A stretch of 44,688 bases of DNA from Bacteroidota bacterium (GTDB taxonomy: Bacteria; Bacteroidota; Bacteroidia; Chitinophagales; BACL12). The notes beneath the pieces are model-generated. The model saw nothing but the letters and a program-made list of their open reading frames with translations. It ran no database searches and was not told the DNA's origin. Positions 37,514 to 44,688 of this stretch are shown here, piece by piece. The position numbers were made by a program, and so were the translations under genes. How positions within the stretch are numbered: the first letter of the stretch is position 1; each line of letters begins with the position of its first letter. The stretch spans positions 1 through 44,688 of the forward strand of contig JAKQVC010000177.1 in NCBI GenBank assembly GCA_029571985.1. The letters run 5' to 3'.

Positions 37514-38437
37514 TTAATTTTTTACAAATACCTGCTTCACATAATGTGCATCATCAGCAGTAGCAACACGCACAGTGTAAACACCTGTAGAGGCGTTATC
37601 TAATGCGATTTGCATACCGTTCATATTGAGGTTGCCATTAAATACCTGCTTGCCTTGTACGTCATAAACTTGTACTGTAGCAGCAGATTGGATTTGGATA
37701 TCGTTGATGTAAATGATGTTTCCATTGCTGTAAACATTCATAGCATCAGGATTGAGGCTATTGATAGCAGATGGCTCTTCACCAGCTTCAATCATAGCAT
37801 CAGGAGTACCATTGTATGCGTAATCGATTAAAACTACTTCGATATCAGCATTGTTAACAGTACAACGAACCCAACCATAATAATCGCCACCGTCGCCGGC
37901 AAACTTAACACCTACAAATTTTTCTGTTTTACCAGGCCATGCGCCAAAAGAATAAAACTGGTAGTTAGAACCTGGGACAGGGTAGTTAGCCACGCTCAGG
38001 AAAGCACCCATGTAGATATTAGAATTTGTGTAAATAGCTGCACCGCCATCAATCTCTGAGCCAGCGTTAAGCGCTTCAGCATAAGCTAAGGTGCCACCGC
38101 TTGATGTAGAGAGTGGGTATGCAACTGCTCCGTTACCGGCAGCAGGGTAAATCTTCATTACATTGAATAAACCATCAAAGTAAACGCTGTGGTTTGTTAC
38201 AGTGTAGAAGAAATCAGGCAGAGTAAATGTTGTTACGCTGAAGGTGAAATCAACATCACCATTGTCATCCATATCAACATCAAAAGCGCCCAGTGGGAAA
38301 ACTGATTCATCCGGATCGAGGTCAGTGTAGTTGATTTGACCTTGAGCCGCTGAATGCAATAGCAGGAATGAACCCGCTAAGGAGGAATAAGCAGCCAGTT
38401 TTTTACCAGCAATGCGAGGGGTAGAAGAATTCTTCAT
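37514..38437 (-). CDS. Secreted triplet-family protein, member 2
   Basis: The 307-residue protein is the second paralogue. Signal region: KKLAAYSSLAGSFLLLHSAA. The family motif is INYTDLDPD at about 35-43, the Asp loop is AFDVDMDDNGDVDFTF (51-66), and YYGWVRCTV lies near residue 200. The C-terminal 80 residues (AMNVYSNGNIIYINDI, ASTGVYTVRVA) form a T9SS-like sorting domain with SNGN in place of PNP. The order of motifs is the same in all three genes, so they arose by tandem duplication. It would be exported and probably binds calcium at the Asp loop; role otherwise unknown. Confidence 0.8.
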   Translation of the reverse strand: MKNSSTPRIAGKKLAAYSSLAGSFLLLHSAAQGQINYTDLDPDESVFPLGAFDVDMDDNGDVDFTFSVTTFTLPDFFYTVTNHSVYFDGLFNVMKIYPAAGNGAVAYPLSTSSGGTLAYAEALNAGSEIDGGAAIYTNSNIYMGAFLSVANYPVPGSNYQFYSFGAWPGKTEKFVGVKFAGDGGDYYGWVRCTVNNADIEVVLIDYAYNGTPDAMIEAGEEPSAINSLNPDAMNVYSNGNIIYINDIQIQSAATVQVYDVQGKQVFNGNLNMNGMQIALDNASTGVYTVRVATADDAHYVKQVFVKN

Positions 38438-38640
38438 TTTAGATAATTTTGGTTATAACTTGGCGCTAATATAGGCATTTTTACAGATTCCAGAAAACGC
38501 CCAGATAAAAAGGTTTAAAATGATTCGTTAACCTGGATTTCAGACTTCGTTTATTGGCTGCCACACCTGCCTGAAACCTTACTGGCACATGGGTTTAAGG
38601 TGTCAGCTAGTAGAAATGACGGTATGTTGCGTATCAAACA

Positions 38641-38699
38641 AAAAAGAGAGGCATTATTTTCAGTCCGGACAGATACATTCCGGTTGAAAATAATGCCTC
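38641..38699 (-). terminator. Long hairpin terminator, minus strand
   Basis: GAGGCATTATTTTCA (38648-38662) pairs perfectly with TGAAAATAATGCCTC, and CCGGA with TCCGG continues the stem after a small internal loop. On the minus strand it is followed by TTTTT (A38641-38645). It ends the gene that stops at 38726. Confidence 0.9.
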
Positions 38700-38725
38700 G
38701 AAGTCAGTCTTTTAAAACTGTAGTA

Positions 38726-39607
38726 TTAATTAGTCAGGTGTATTTGCTTGCGATATACGCCTGTTGGGCTTTCGAGTCGCACGATATAATTGCCGGTAGC
38801 TAAATCAGAACAAGTGAAGGTGCTTGTACCGGTCAATTGGCCGAAAGATTTTACCAGCTTACCATTCAAATCGAACATGGAACCAGTGGTTTCACTTTCA
38901 TCGGCAGAAACCTGGATATTGATGGTGTTGCCAGAAGCAAATACATCAGCGTCCATAACCGATGTTGTTGTGATGTCAGTAGCCACCTGGCCGGTAAATA
39001 TGGCCTGGTTAGCCGTACTTTCATAGGCATAATCATGGATAATGATGGTGGAAGCATCTTCTGATACGGATATGCGCATCCAGCCATAATAACGGTCTTT
39101 ATCTATATTGAGTCTGAAACCGAGAAAGGCCATGTCGGTACCTAACCAAACACCACCAGAGTAAGAATAATAAGGGGCACCAAGCAGCGATACGACAACA
39201 TTGAAACCAAGGGAGGCGCTGCCTTCGGCGAATTCAAGTCCGTCGTAAATAGCAACATCATCAGCCAAAACAGGCGTATACACACCTGAATATCCGCTGT
39301 AGGTTACAAGACTTCCAACAAACTCGTTTCCATTTAATGCGGCGCCAACAACGGCTTTTACGCCATAAGTAAAGGTTAAACCAAGGTAAGTACCCGAGCC
39401 GGAGAAACTGTAAATAGAGAATGAAAAGTCGTCAGTGCCATCTTCGTTGATGTCAAGAACGGATTCGGCGCCTTCACCTCCTAACGTAATGTCAGGATCA
39501 AGGTCAGTATAAACGACAGTTGCATCGGCCTGTTGGATGCTTAAGAATGCAGTTGCACTAGCTGCATACTGCACTAAACGGGAGGTTGTAGTATAATTTT
39601 TTTTCAT
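38726..39607 (-). CDS. Secreted triplet-family protein, member 3
   Basis: The 293-residue protein is the third paralogue and first in transcription order. Signal region: RLVQYAASATAFLSIQQADA. The motif VVYTDLDPDITL is at about 31-42, the Asp loop VLDINEDGTDDFSFSI at 50-65, and YYGWMRISV near 180. The C-terminal part (ADVFASGNTINIQVS, LATGNYIVRLE) is the T9SS-like sorting domain, again without PNP. Its start lies 28 bases after the terminator of the AlkP fusion gene and no promoter is clear, so it too may rely on read-through. Function unknown. Confidence 0.8.
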   Translation of the reverse strand: MKKNYTTTSRLVQYAASATAFLSIQQADATVVYTDLDPDITLGGEGAESVLDINEDGTDDFSFSIYSFSGSGTYLGLTFTYGVKAVVGAALNGNEFVGSLVTYSGYSGVYTPVLADDVAIYDGLEFAEGSASLGFNVVVSLLGAPYYSYSGGVWLGTDMAFLGFRLNIDKDRYYGWMRISVSEDASTIIIHDYAYESTANQAIFTGQVATDITTTSVMDADVFASGNTINIQVSADESETTGSMFDLNGKLVKSFGQLTGTSTFTCSDLATGNYIVRLESPTGVYRKQIHLTN

Positions 39608-39635
39608 AGCAAATATTCATTACCAAAACTATGCT

Positions 39636-39664
39636 AAAAATGGCTGTCTTTAGGGACAGCCATT
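39636..39664 (-). terminator. Rho-independent terminator, minus strand
   Basis: AATGGCTGTC and GACAGCCATT form a perfect 10-bp stem with a TTTAGG loop, and A39636-39640 gives T5 on the minus strand. It ends the AlkP fusion gene 52 bases past its stop. Confidence 0.8.
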
Positions 39665-39715
39665 CTAATTTTTGTTAAAATTTGACAGTTTTTATCTTTT
39701 TACGGATAAATGTGG

Positions 39716-42274
39716 TCATTTATTAGACTTTTCGCGGTGTAAGGATTTGTCAACCACAGAGGCCATTTCCTGAATATTCAGGTTTCCGCCTAAGAAGGTA
39801 CTAACCTTAGCGAGCTCTTCAGTCGGGTTATCAATCAGGTTTCGATGGGAAACAAACAGGATATCGATATTTCCCTGCTTAGGTGCCCAATCTTTTACCT
39901 TTTGTAAGTTTTGCTGAAAAGCATTTACCAGTCGGATGTTGATGGTATCATCTTTGGCTTTGCCATCGCGCACGAGCATATGGTGCTGGCTTTTTAATAC
40001 TTCATCCAAATCGCGTTCCATGAAAATAATACGGTAGTGATAATTTGCCGGTAATTCGAACAAGAGGTGGCTGATGACTTTTACAGCCTTCCCTTTTGCT
40101 TCTTTAACCCATGCCTTATTTCGCGCCAATGATTTTACGAGTTCATGCTCATAATATCCTTTTGGATTATTTTCATCCGGTGTTCTTAAACCATCTGTAA
40201 AAATATCAAGTCCACCTTTATCCAGCATTTGCATCATCATACTTGTTCCTGAGCGTGGAAGTCCTGAAACAATTACGACATCGCCTTTGATATTTTCGCG
40301 AATAGCAGCTTTGATATCTGCAGCTTCTTCCGGTTTTTGCAAATGTTCAGCGTAGATAGTGCTGAGCAGCTGGCGTGCTTTATTTACACCCGGCGCCATT
40401 TTAATACACACTTCTAATGCTTCTGCACTTCTTTCATAGTCGCCTAATTTATACAGTGCTTCGCCTAAATGGTAATGCGCAAATGGGAAGAAATAGGTAA
40501 GACCAACACAATTTAAAAAGCTGTCAATTGCTTCTTCATATTTGCCTTTACGCAAATAGGAAATTCCAAGGCCATGATGTGCAGATGCATTTCCCGGATC
40601 GTGTTCTAATTCTTTTAAGAAGGCTGTTTCTGCTTTTTGCCAACGCTTTAAAGCGAGGTAGCATCTGCCTAACTGCATGTGCACGCGCGAAGCATTTGGC
40701 ATTTCCTGTTCGATGGCTTCAAATAATTCCATCGCCAGTTTCGGTTTGTTTTCTATCAGCAGCAGGTTACCTTCCATAACACGCATACTAATTGATTCGC
40801 GACCCTGGTTTACATTTTTTATTTTGCTGAGTACTTCTCGGGTTTCTGCCACTTTATTCATGGATTGATATGCATGTGCAAGTCGCATAGCATACCTGTT
40901 TACACCCGGATTTTCAGCCACTAATTTTTCAAGAATTTCTGCTGCTTCCGCATACTTCCTGCCATTCATATAAGAACGGGCCAGGTAGTAATTATTTTCA
41001 TTAACGGTTTGTTTAATTGCTTTTTCTACGTTTTCGTTTGGACGCTCGATATAGCCTAATTCAATCAATTGTTCCAAGGCTTCTGCAGCTGCATACGGGT
41101 CTTCTTGTTTATCGGCAGGATGTTGACCAGAATTACCAGGTATGTTATCCCAGCTTTCTACCTTTTCAGGAATAATGGGTTCTTCAAAAGCATTTACCAA
41201 AACATTACCATCCATATCGGCGCCAACCGGTAATCCATATAATGTAAGCAAGGTTGGTGTAACATCTAATATTGAAGCGCCATAAATGCGTTCATCTTTT
41301 TTAACACCCGGACCATTTAATACGAAAATTCCGTAAGGGCTGTGTTCCAATGCAGGGGCAGCCGGTTCTTTTGGTAATTCGATAGGGCGTAGGTGGTCAG
41401 GATGAAATCCGTGATCAGAAATAAGCATGACAGTAACATCTGGTCCTGCAAGTTGCAACAGACGTTCTAACATCATGTCATGAAACTTATATCCGCTAAT
41501 GACTACATCCTTGTACAGATTAAATAAATCATCCGGCACCATTGCCATTTGTGGTGGATGAAATTTCATAAATCCATGACAGAAGTGGTCAATGGCATCA
41601 TAATATACTGCGAGAAAATCCCATTCTTCATGTTCCAGAATATAGGTAGCGGCACTGTGAATGGTAGAACAATCGGCAATAATTTTGGTAAGCATGCCGA
41701 GTCGTTTATCTTTTTCCTGATCAATTTTATTTGCATCCGGAATAAACGGTAAAATATGCGCAGCAGTAAGTTCAGAAGGGTGGATGCGCATCTTTTTAAA
41801 GAGCTCTGCTTTTTCAGCAGGATGTACAGTGCCATCAAGCATTGGCCAAGGCTCATTAATTGGTTTGGAAGCGCGTTGATATAAATTGCTCACCATCGTA
41901 CCATTAATTGGTTCTGCCGGATGAGAGGGCCACCAGCCGATGACGTGGCTTTTCATATCATGTTGATTGAAAATATTCCACACCGCTTTTACCTTTCTGG
42001 AAGTAATATATGCCGGTCTTACACCTTTACCAGAAGGATCTGGTTCAGTGAAGCCGATAATTCCGTGCTTGTATGGTCGTTTTCCAGTTGAAATGGAAGT
42101 CCATAAAGTTGGTGAAAGTGGTGGGTCTAATGTTGCGATATTTCCCATCACACCGCCATTAACCAATTTTTCAAGTGTTGGCATATGGCCTGCATCCATC
42201 AGTGGACCAATTACCTTCCAATCTGCAGCATCCCATCCAATCAGGAGTACTTTTTTTGCAATACGTTTACCCAT
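39716..42274 (-). CDS. Alkaline-phosphatase-fold / TPR / sulfotransferase fusion protein
   Basis: This 852-residue protein carries three functional parts and no signal peptide, so it is likely cytosolic. Residues 1-390 are an alkaline-phosphatase/phosphodiesterase domain: LLIGWDAADW with metal ligand Asp15; LDPPLSPTLWTSISTGKRP with Ser54 at the nucleophile position; YDAIDHFCHGF with Asp229 and His233; ISDHGFHPDH with Asp287 and His288; and HSPYGIFVLNGPG with His311. All expected ligands are present. Residues about 425-655 are five to six TPR-like helix pairs (ALKRWQKAETAFLKELEHDP, ASAHHGLGISYLRKGKYEEA). Residues 660-852 are a sulfotransferase-like domain with the PAPS-binding loop VIVSGLPRSGTSMM (667-680) and IIFMERDLDEVLKSQ. 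It follows a 69-residue gene by 56 bases. Substrate unknown. Confidence 0.85.
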   Translation of the reverse strand: MGKRIAKKVLLIGWDAADWKVIGPLMDAGHMPTLEKLVNGGVMGNIATLDPPLSPTLWTSISTGKRPYKHGIIGFTEPDPSGKGVRPAYITSRKVKAVWNIFNQHDMKSHVIGWWPSHPAEPINGTMVSNLYQRASKPINEPWPMLDGTVHPAEKAELFKKMRIHPSELTAAHILPFIPDANKIDQEKDKRLGMLTKIIADCSTIHSAATYILEHEEWDFLAVYYDAIDHFCHGFMKFHPPQMAMVPDDLFNLYKDVVISGYKFHDMMLERLLQLAGPDVTVMLISDHGFHPDHLRPIELPKEPAAPALEHSPYGIFVLNGPGVKKDERIYGASILDVTPTLLTLYGLPVGADMDGNVLVNAFEEPIIPEKVESWDNIPGNSGQHPADKQEDPYAAAEALEQLIELGYIERPNENVEKAIKQTVNENNYYLARSYMNGRKYAEAAEILEKLVAENPGVNRYAMRLAHAYQSMNKVAETREVLSKIKNVNQGRESISMRVMEGNLLLIENKPKLAMELFEAIEQEMPNASRVHMQLGRCYLALKRWQKAETAFLKELEHDPGNASAHHGLGISYLRKGKYEEAIDSFLNCVGLTYFFPFAHYHLGEALYKLGDYERSAEALEVCIKMAPGVNKARQLLSTIYAEHLQKPEEAADIKAAIRENIKGDVVIVSGLPRSGTSMMMQMLDKGGLDIFTDGLRTPDENNPKGYYEHELVKSLARNKAWVKEAKGKAVKVISHLLFELPANYHYRIIFMERDLDEVLKSQHHMLVRDGKAKDDTINIRLVNAFQQNLQKVKDWAPKQGNIDILFVSHRNLIDNPTEELAKVSTFLGGNLNIQEMASVVDKSLHREKSNK

Positions 42275-42330
42275 GTTAGTCGTTCAATCTAAATTCGATG
42301 CACCTTAACAGTGCAGTTAAAAAAGGAGAA

Positions 42331-42540
42331 TCAGGCCTGATCTGTATTTTCAGGAGCGTTATTTGTACCGGCAGTTTTATTTGCCCCTTTCATTTTGTGG
42401 TATTGATAGCGTACCTGACGCCACGCAATCAAACCTTTATATCCAAGGGCGAGTAATCCCAGGGAGCCTTCTACAGGTATACGAAATGGTTGCCCATCCG
42501 TTGTTGTGATTTTAATCTTGTTGACTGGTTTTTTTTCCAT
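42331..42540 (-). CDS. Small basic protein of unknown function
   Basis: A 69-residue protein directly upstream of the AlkP fusion gene on the same strand, so probably in its transcript. It has a charged N-terminus (EKKPVNKIKITTTDGQPFRI), a mildly hydrophobic middle (GSLGLLALGYKGLIAWRQVR) that could be a short amphipathic or membrane-touching helix, and a polar tail. No domain recognised. The frame has its own ATG, a promoter-like sequence 20 bases upstream, and sensible codons, so I take it as real. Confidence 0.6.
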   Translation of the reverse strand: MEKKPVNKIKITTTDGQPFRIPVEGSLGLLALGYKGLIAWRQVRYQYHKMKGANKTAGTNNAPENTDQA

Positions 42541-42560
42541 CCCGTTACTATTAAGGAATG

Positions 42561-42592
42561 CAAATTTAGCAGAATACTCTTGGCAAGCCTAA
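42561..42592 (-). promoter_or_regulatory. Probable promoter of the small-protein/AlkP unit
   Basis: On the minus strand TAAATTTG (42568-42561) matches the -7 element exactly; TTAG (42592-42589) stands 20 bases before it and is a weak -33 match. The start codon at 42540 is 20 bases downstream. Confidence 0.5.
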
Positions 42593-42627
42593 TATTCAGG
42601 AAGGATATTCGATGATATTGACAGAAA

Positions 42628-44688
42628 TCAACGAATGAGGGTAATGTTTCCTGCTACGCGTTGTTCCATACCATCGTCCAGCTTAACGATGATGACATAA
42701 GCATATACACCCTGATTTACCAATTCACCGTTGAAAGTGCCATCCCAGCCGATGTTTGGATCATTAGCCGGAAACTCTTCCATCGTGTAAATCAGCTCAC
42801 CCCATCTGTCAAAAACATGCATGGATGAAACAGTTGCTACGTCAGAACCGAATGCATTTAAGAAATCATTGATATAGTCGCCATTTGGCGTGAAGGTATT
42901 AGGAACGAATACAACAGGATCAAAAACCGGAACCACATTAATTGTAATATCATCTGTAGCTACACATCCATATTCATCCCATGCGGTAATGGTATAGGTC
43001 TGTGATAACAGCGAATCAAAAACGGGATTCACGCAGTTAGTGCAACTTAAGCCTGCAGGCGGATCCCACAAAACAGTTGTTGTGCCACCGATAGGATTCA
43101 ATACCGTTGTGGTATATTCCGGAATATATAAGTCAATACCCAGGTCAACCGTATTTTGAATGACTTCGATGGTGCCGGTTGTTGTATTTATACAACCATT
43201 AGCATCGGTATATGTATATAAAACGGTATACACGCCCGGTTCACCCGCAAGTGCAGGGTCAAATTCATTTCCTGAAACGCCCGTACCACTGAATGTTCCG
43301 CCTGTTGGGTCACCAATTATGAGAATAGGAGTGCCTTCCAGGCATATAACCGGGTCTATAGCTATGGCAGGGACAGGTAATGGATAAATAGTAACCTGAA
43401 AAGTATCTGTTTCAGGGCATCCTGGACTGGTATAATAAATGTCATATGGTCCGCCCGGGGTGCAAGCATTTAAATTTATTTCACCAGTAGTTGCATTTAT
43501 ACTTATACCCACTACAGCACTAAATGTACCACCCGGATTTAAAACCATGTTTGGAAGGGCTGTTCCGTAAGGGCAATATGCTGCTTTTGGATATGTGAAT
43601 GCGGCATCTGTAAGCGGCAGCACTTCGATAACAACAGTTGACGTGTTGCTGCATGGACCAACAGGTGTTGTATAGGTTATCGTATAAAAAGTACCTGGTG
43701 TGGCTGTTGTTAAATCAATGGTACCTGTGGTGGCATTTATGGTTATCGCCGGAGAAATCGTAAAGGTTCCTCCAGGTGTTTCTACACTTGTAACCAGCGC
43801 GCTACCCAGGTTGCAATACGACGTTGCATCATAAGTAAATGCAGGGTCATCGAGTGGATCTATGGTAATGGTTTCCGTGCTTGAGTTACTGCATGGGCCT
43901 GCAGGTGTTGTGTAGGTTATAGTATAAGTTGTGCCCACATTGCCGGTTGCCAGGTTAACCATTCCGGTAGCGGGGTTGATAGTCATAGTTGTTGGACTAA
44001 TCGTAAACGTTCCACCAGGTGTGGTTACTGCAGGAGAGGCTACGCCGGTTGGGCAATAGCTGGCTGCCGGATAACTAAAGGTGGCATCGTCTAACGGATC
44101 AATGGTAAGGGTAGTGGTTCCTGTACTACTGCAAGCACCTCCACCCGTAGTGTAAGTTATTGTATATGTTGTTCCAACTGCTCCGGTTGTTAAATCCACA
44201 ACACCTGTAACCGGATCAACATCTAAGCCCGGAGGCGAAACTGTAAAGGTGCCACCAGGACTGGTTACAGTTGGTGATGCCGTGCCGGTAGGGCAATAGG
44301 ACGGTGCCGGATAACTGAATGACGGATCTTCAAAGTCGATAATGGTTATAGTGAAGGTGAACGTACTGGAACAGAGTACACCTACTGTATAGGTAATGGT
44401 ATAGGTTGTTCCCACTGTTCCGGTTGCCAGGTTAATTTGACCTGTTGTTGGATTTATCGTTAAGCCAGCGGGACTCACTGTAAAGGTGCCGCCGGGGGTA
44501 GTAATAAAATCAGGCAGGACAGTTCCGGTAGGGCAATATATGACATCAGGATAACCGAATGAAGCGTCCGGGTCGATGATAATGGTAACTAGGTCGGTTG
44601 CCGATTCCGGAGGGCAGGCGCCATAAGGACCTTCAACCGTATAGGTGATGCCGTAAGAGCCGGGTGTGGAGGCCTCGAGGTCGATTTC
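42628..44688 (-). CDS. Large secreted adhesin with 80-residue modules and CHU_C domain (5' end off window)
   Basis: The frame is open to the window edge, so the N-terminus and signal peptide are missing; the GTG at 44478 is not a true start. At least five modules of 78-80 residues are seen, each with a core such as ASYCPTG, SPAVTTPGGTFTISP, INPATG and VGTTYTITYT, with a Cys pair (YC ... PCS). Two further beta modules follow (DPVICLEG and TVDLGIDLYIPEY). The last 90 residues are a CHU_C/gliding-motility type B sorting domain (NTFTPNGDYINDFLNAF, HVFDRWGELIY, NQGVYAYVIIV), which directs T9SS export and surface attachment. Length over 680 residues. Likely a surface adhesin. Confidence 0.9.
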   Translation of the reverse strand, partial: EIDLEASTPGSYGITYTVEGPYGACPPESATDLVTIIIDPDASFGYPDVIYCPTGTVLPDFITTPGGTFTVSPAGLTINPTTGQINLATGTVGTTYTITYTVGVLCSSTFTFTITIIDFEDPSFSYPAPSYCPTGTASPTVTSPGGTFTVSPPGLDVDPVTGVVDLTTGAVGTTYTITYTTGGGACSSTGTTTLTIDPLDDATFSYPAASYCPTGVASPAVTTPGGTFTISPTTMTINPATGMVNLATGNVGTTYTITYTTPAGPCSNSSTETITIDPLDDPAFTYDATSYCNLGSALVTSVETPGGTFTISPAITINATTGTIDLTTATPGTFYTITYTTPVGPCSNTSTVVIEVLPLTDAAFTYPKAAYCPYGTALPNMVLNPGGTFSAVVGISINATTGEINLNACTPGGPYDIYYTSPGCPETDTFQVTIYPLPVPAIAIDPVICLEGTPILIIGDPTGGTFSGTGVSGNEFDPALAGEPGVYTVLYTYTDANGCINTTTGTIEVIQNTVDLGIDLYIPEYTTTVLNPIGGTTTVLWDPPAGLSCTNCVNPVFDSLLSQTYTITAWDEYGCVATDDITINVVPVFDPVVFVPNTFTPNGDYINDFLNAFGSDVATVSSMHVFDRWGELIYTMEEFPANDPNIGWDGTFNGELVNQGVYAYVIIVKLDDGMEQRVAGNITLIR
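43375..44568 (-). repeat. Five tandem 240-bp modules
   Basis: Modules start at the codons of the DPSFSYP-type motif, at 44568, 44328, 44088, 43848 and 43608; four are exactly 240 bp and the fifth is 234 bp. Each encodes one 80-residue repeat. Neighbouring modules share many identical codons, which suggests recent duplication or conversion. The array may continue beyond the window. Confidence 0.85.

Noticed and set aside
38600-38803. 67-residue plus-strand frame
   Set aside because: It lies over the long minus-strand terminator hairpin and the 3' end of a triplet gene; shadow frame.
43375-44568. CRISPR-like periodic repeats
   Set aside because: The 240-bp period lies in an open reading frame and encodes protein modules; there are no short direct repeats with unique spacers.

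Overview
The window comes from a member of the Bacteroidota (Bacteroidetes) that has a type IX secretion system (T9SS). Three lines of evidence support this. Several secreted proteins end in T9SS type A sorting domains, and one ends in a CHU_C / type B (gliding-motility) domain. Promoters fit the Bacteroidetes pattern TTTG-N19/20-TAnnTTTG. The ribosomal proteins L36 and S14 are the zinc-free forms usual in this phylum. I cannot place it below phylum level.

Layout. 1-2447 is sparsely coding: a small lipoprotein, an unrecognised exported protein and an (AT)8 tract. 2448-5131 (+) holds two secreted T9SS proteins, one with a laminin B-like domain and one with a MopE-like Asp/Cys motif and Ig-like modules. 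5564-8484 (-) holds a small T9SS protein and an Omp28/thioredoxin-like T9SS protein. From 8628 (+) come a GlcD-type FAD oxidase and an outer-membrane barrel protein. 11624-14690 (-) is a housekeeping operon read pepP, pssA, purS, rsmI. 14860-16216 (-) is a pair of barrel proteins. 16735-34484 (+) is one unbroken 33-gene cluster joining the str, S10, spc and alpha operons: rpsL, rpsG, fusA, rpsJ through rplO, secY, map, infA, rpmJ, rpsM, rpsK, rpsD, rpoA, rplQ. It has no tuf, no gap above 43 nt, two matching promoters with a structured leader in front, and a strong terminator behind. 34680-36455 is an AT-rich secreted beta-propeller-like gene. 36551-39607 (-) is a tandem triplet of paralogous secreted proteins with a YTD-(L/V)-x-PD motif. 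39716-42540 (-) encodes a three-part alkaline-phosphatase/TPR/sulfotransferase fusion behind a 69-aa unknown protein. 42628 to the window edge (-) is the 3' part of a large adhesin built from 80-residue modules.

How the genes work together. The middle is the core translation and secretion operon: ribosomal proteins, EF-G, SecY, methionine aminopeptidase, IF-1 and RNA polymerase alpha. Products of the flanking genes would leave through Sec (SecY) and then T9SS. The pepP-pssA-purS-rsmI operon mixes peptide turnover, phosphatidylserine synthesis, purine synthesis and 16S rRNA methylation.

Most worth following up are the AlkP-TPR-sulfotransferase fusion with its small partner, the twin-promoter leader RNA ahead of rpsL, and the paralogous triplet, whose sorting domains lack the usual PNP motif and whose genes start just after neighbouring terminators. 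All functions are read from sequence by eye; no database search was run.
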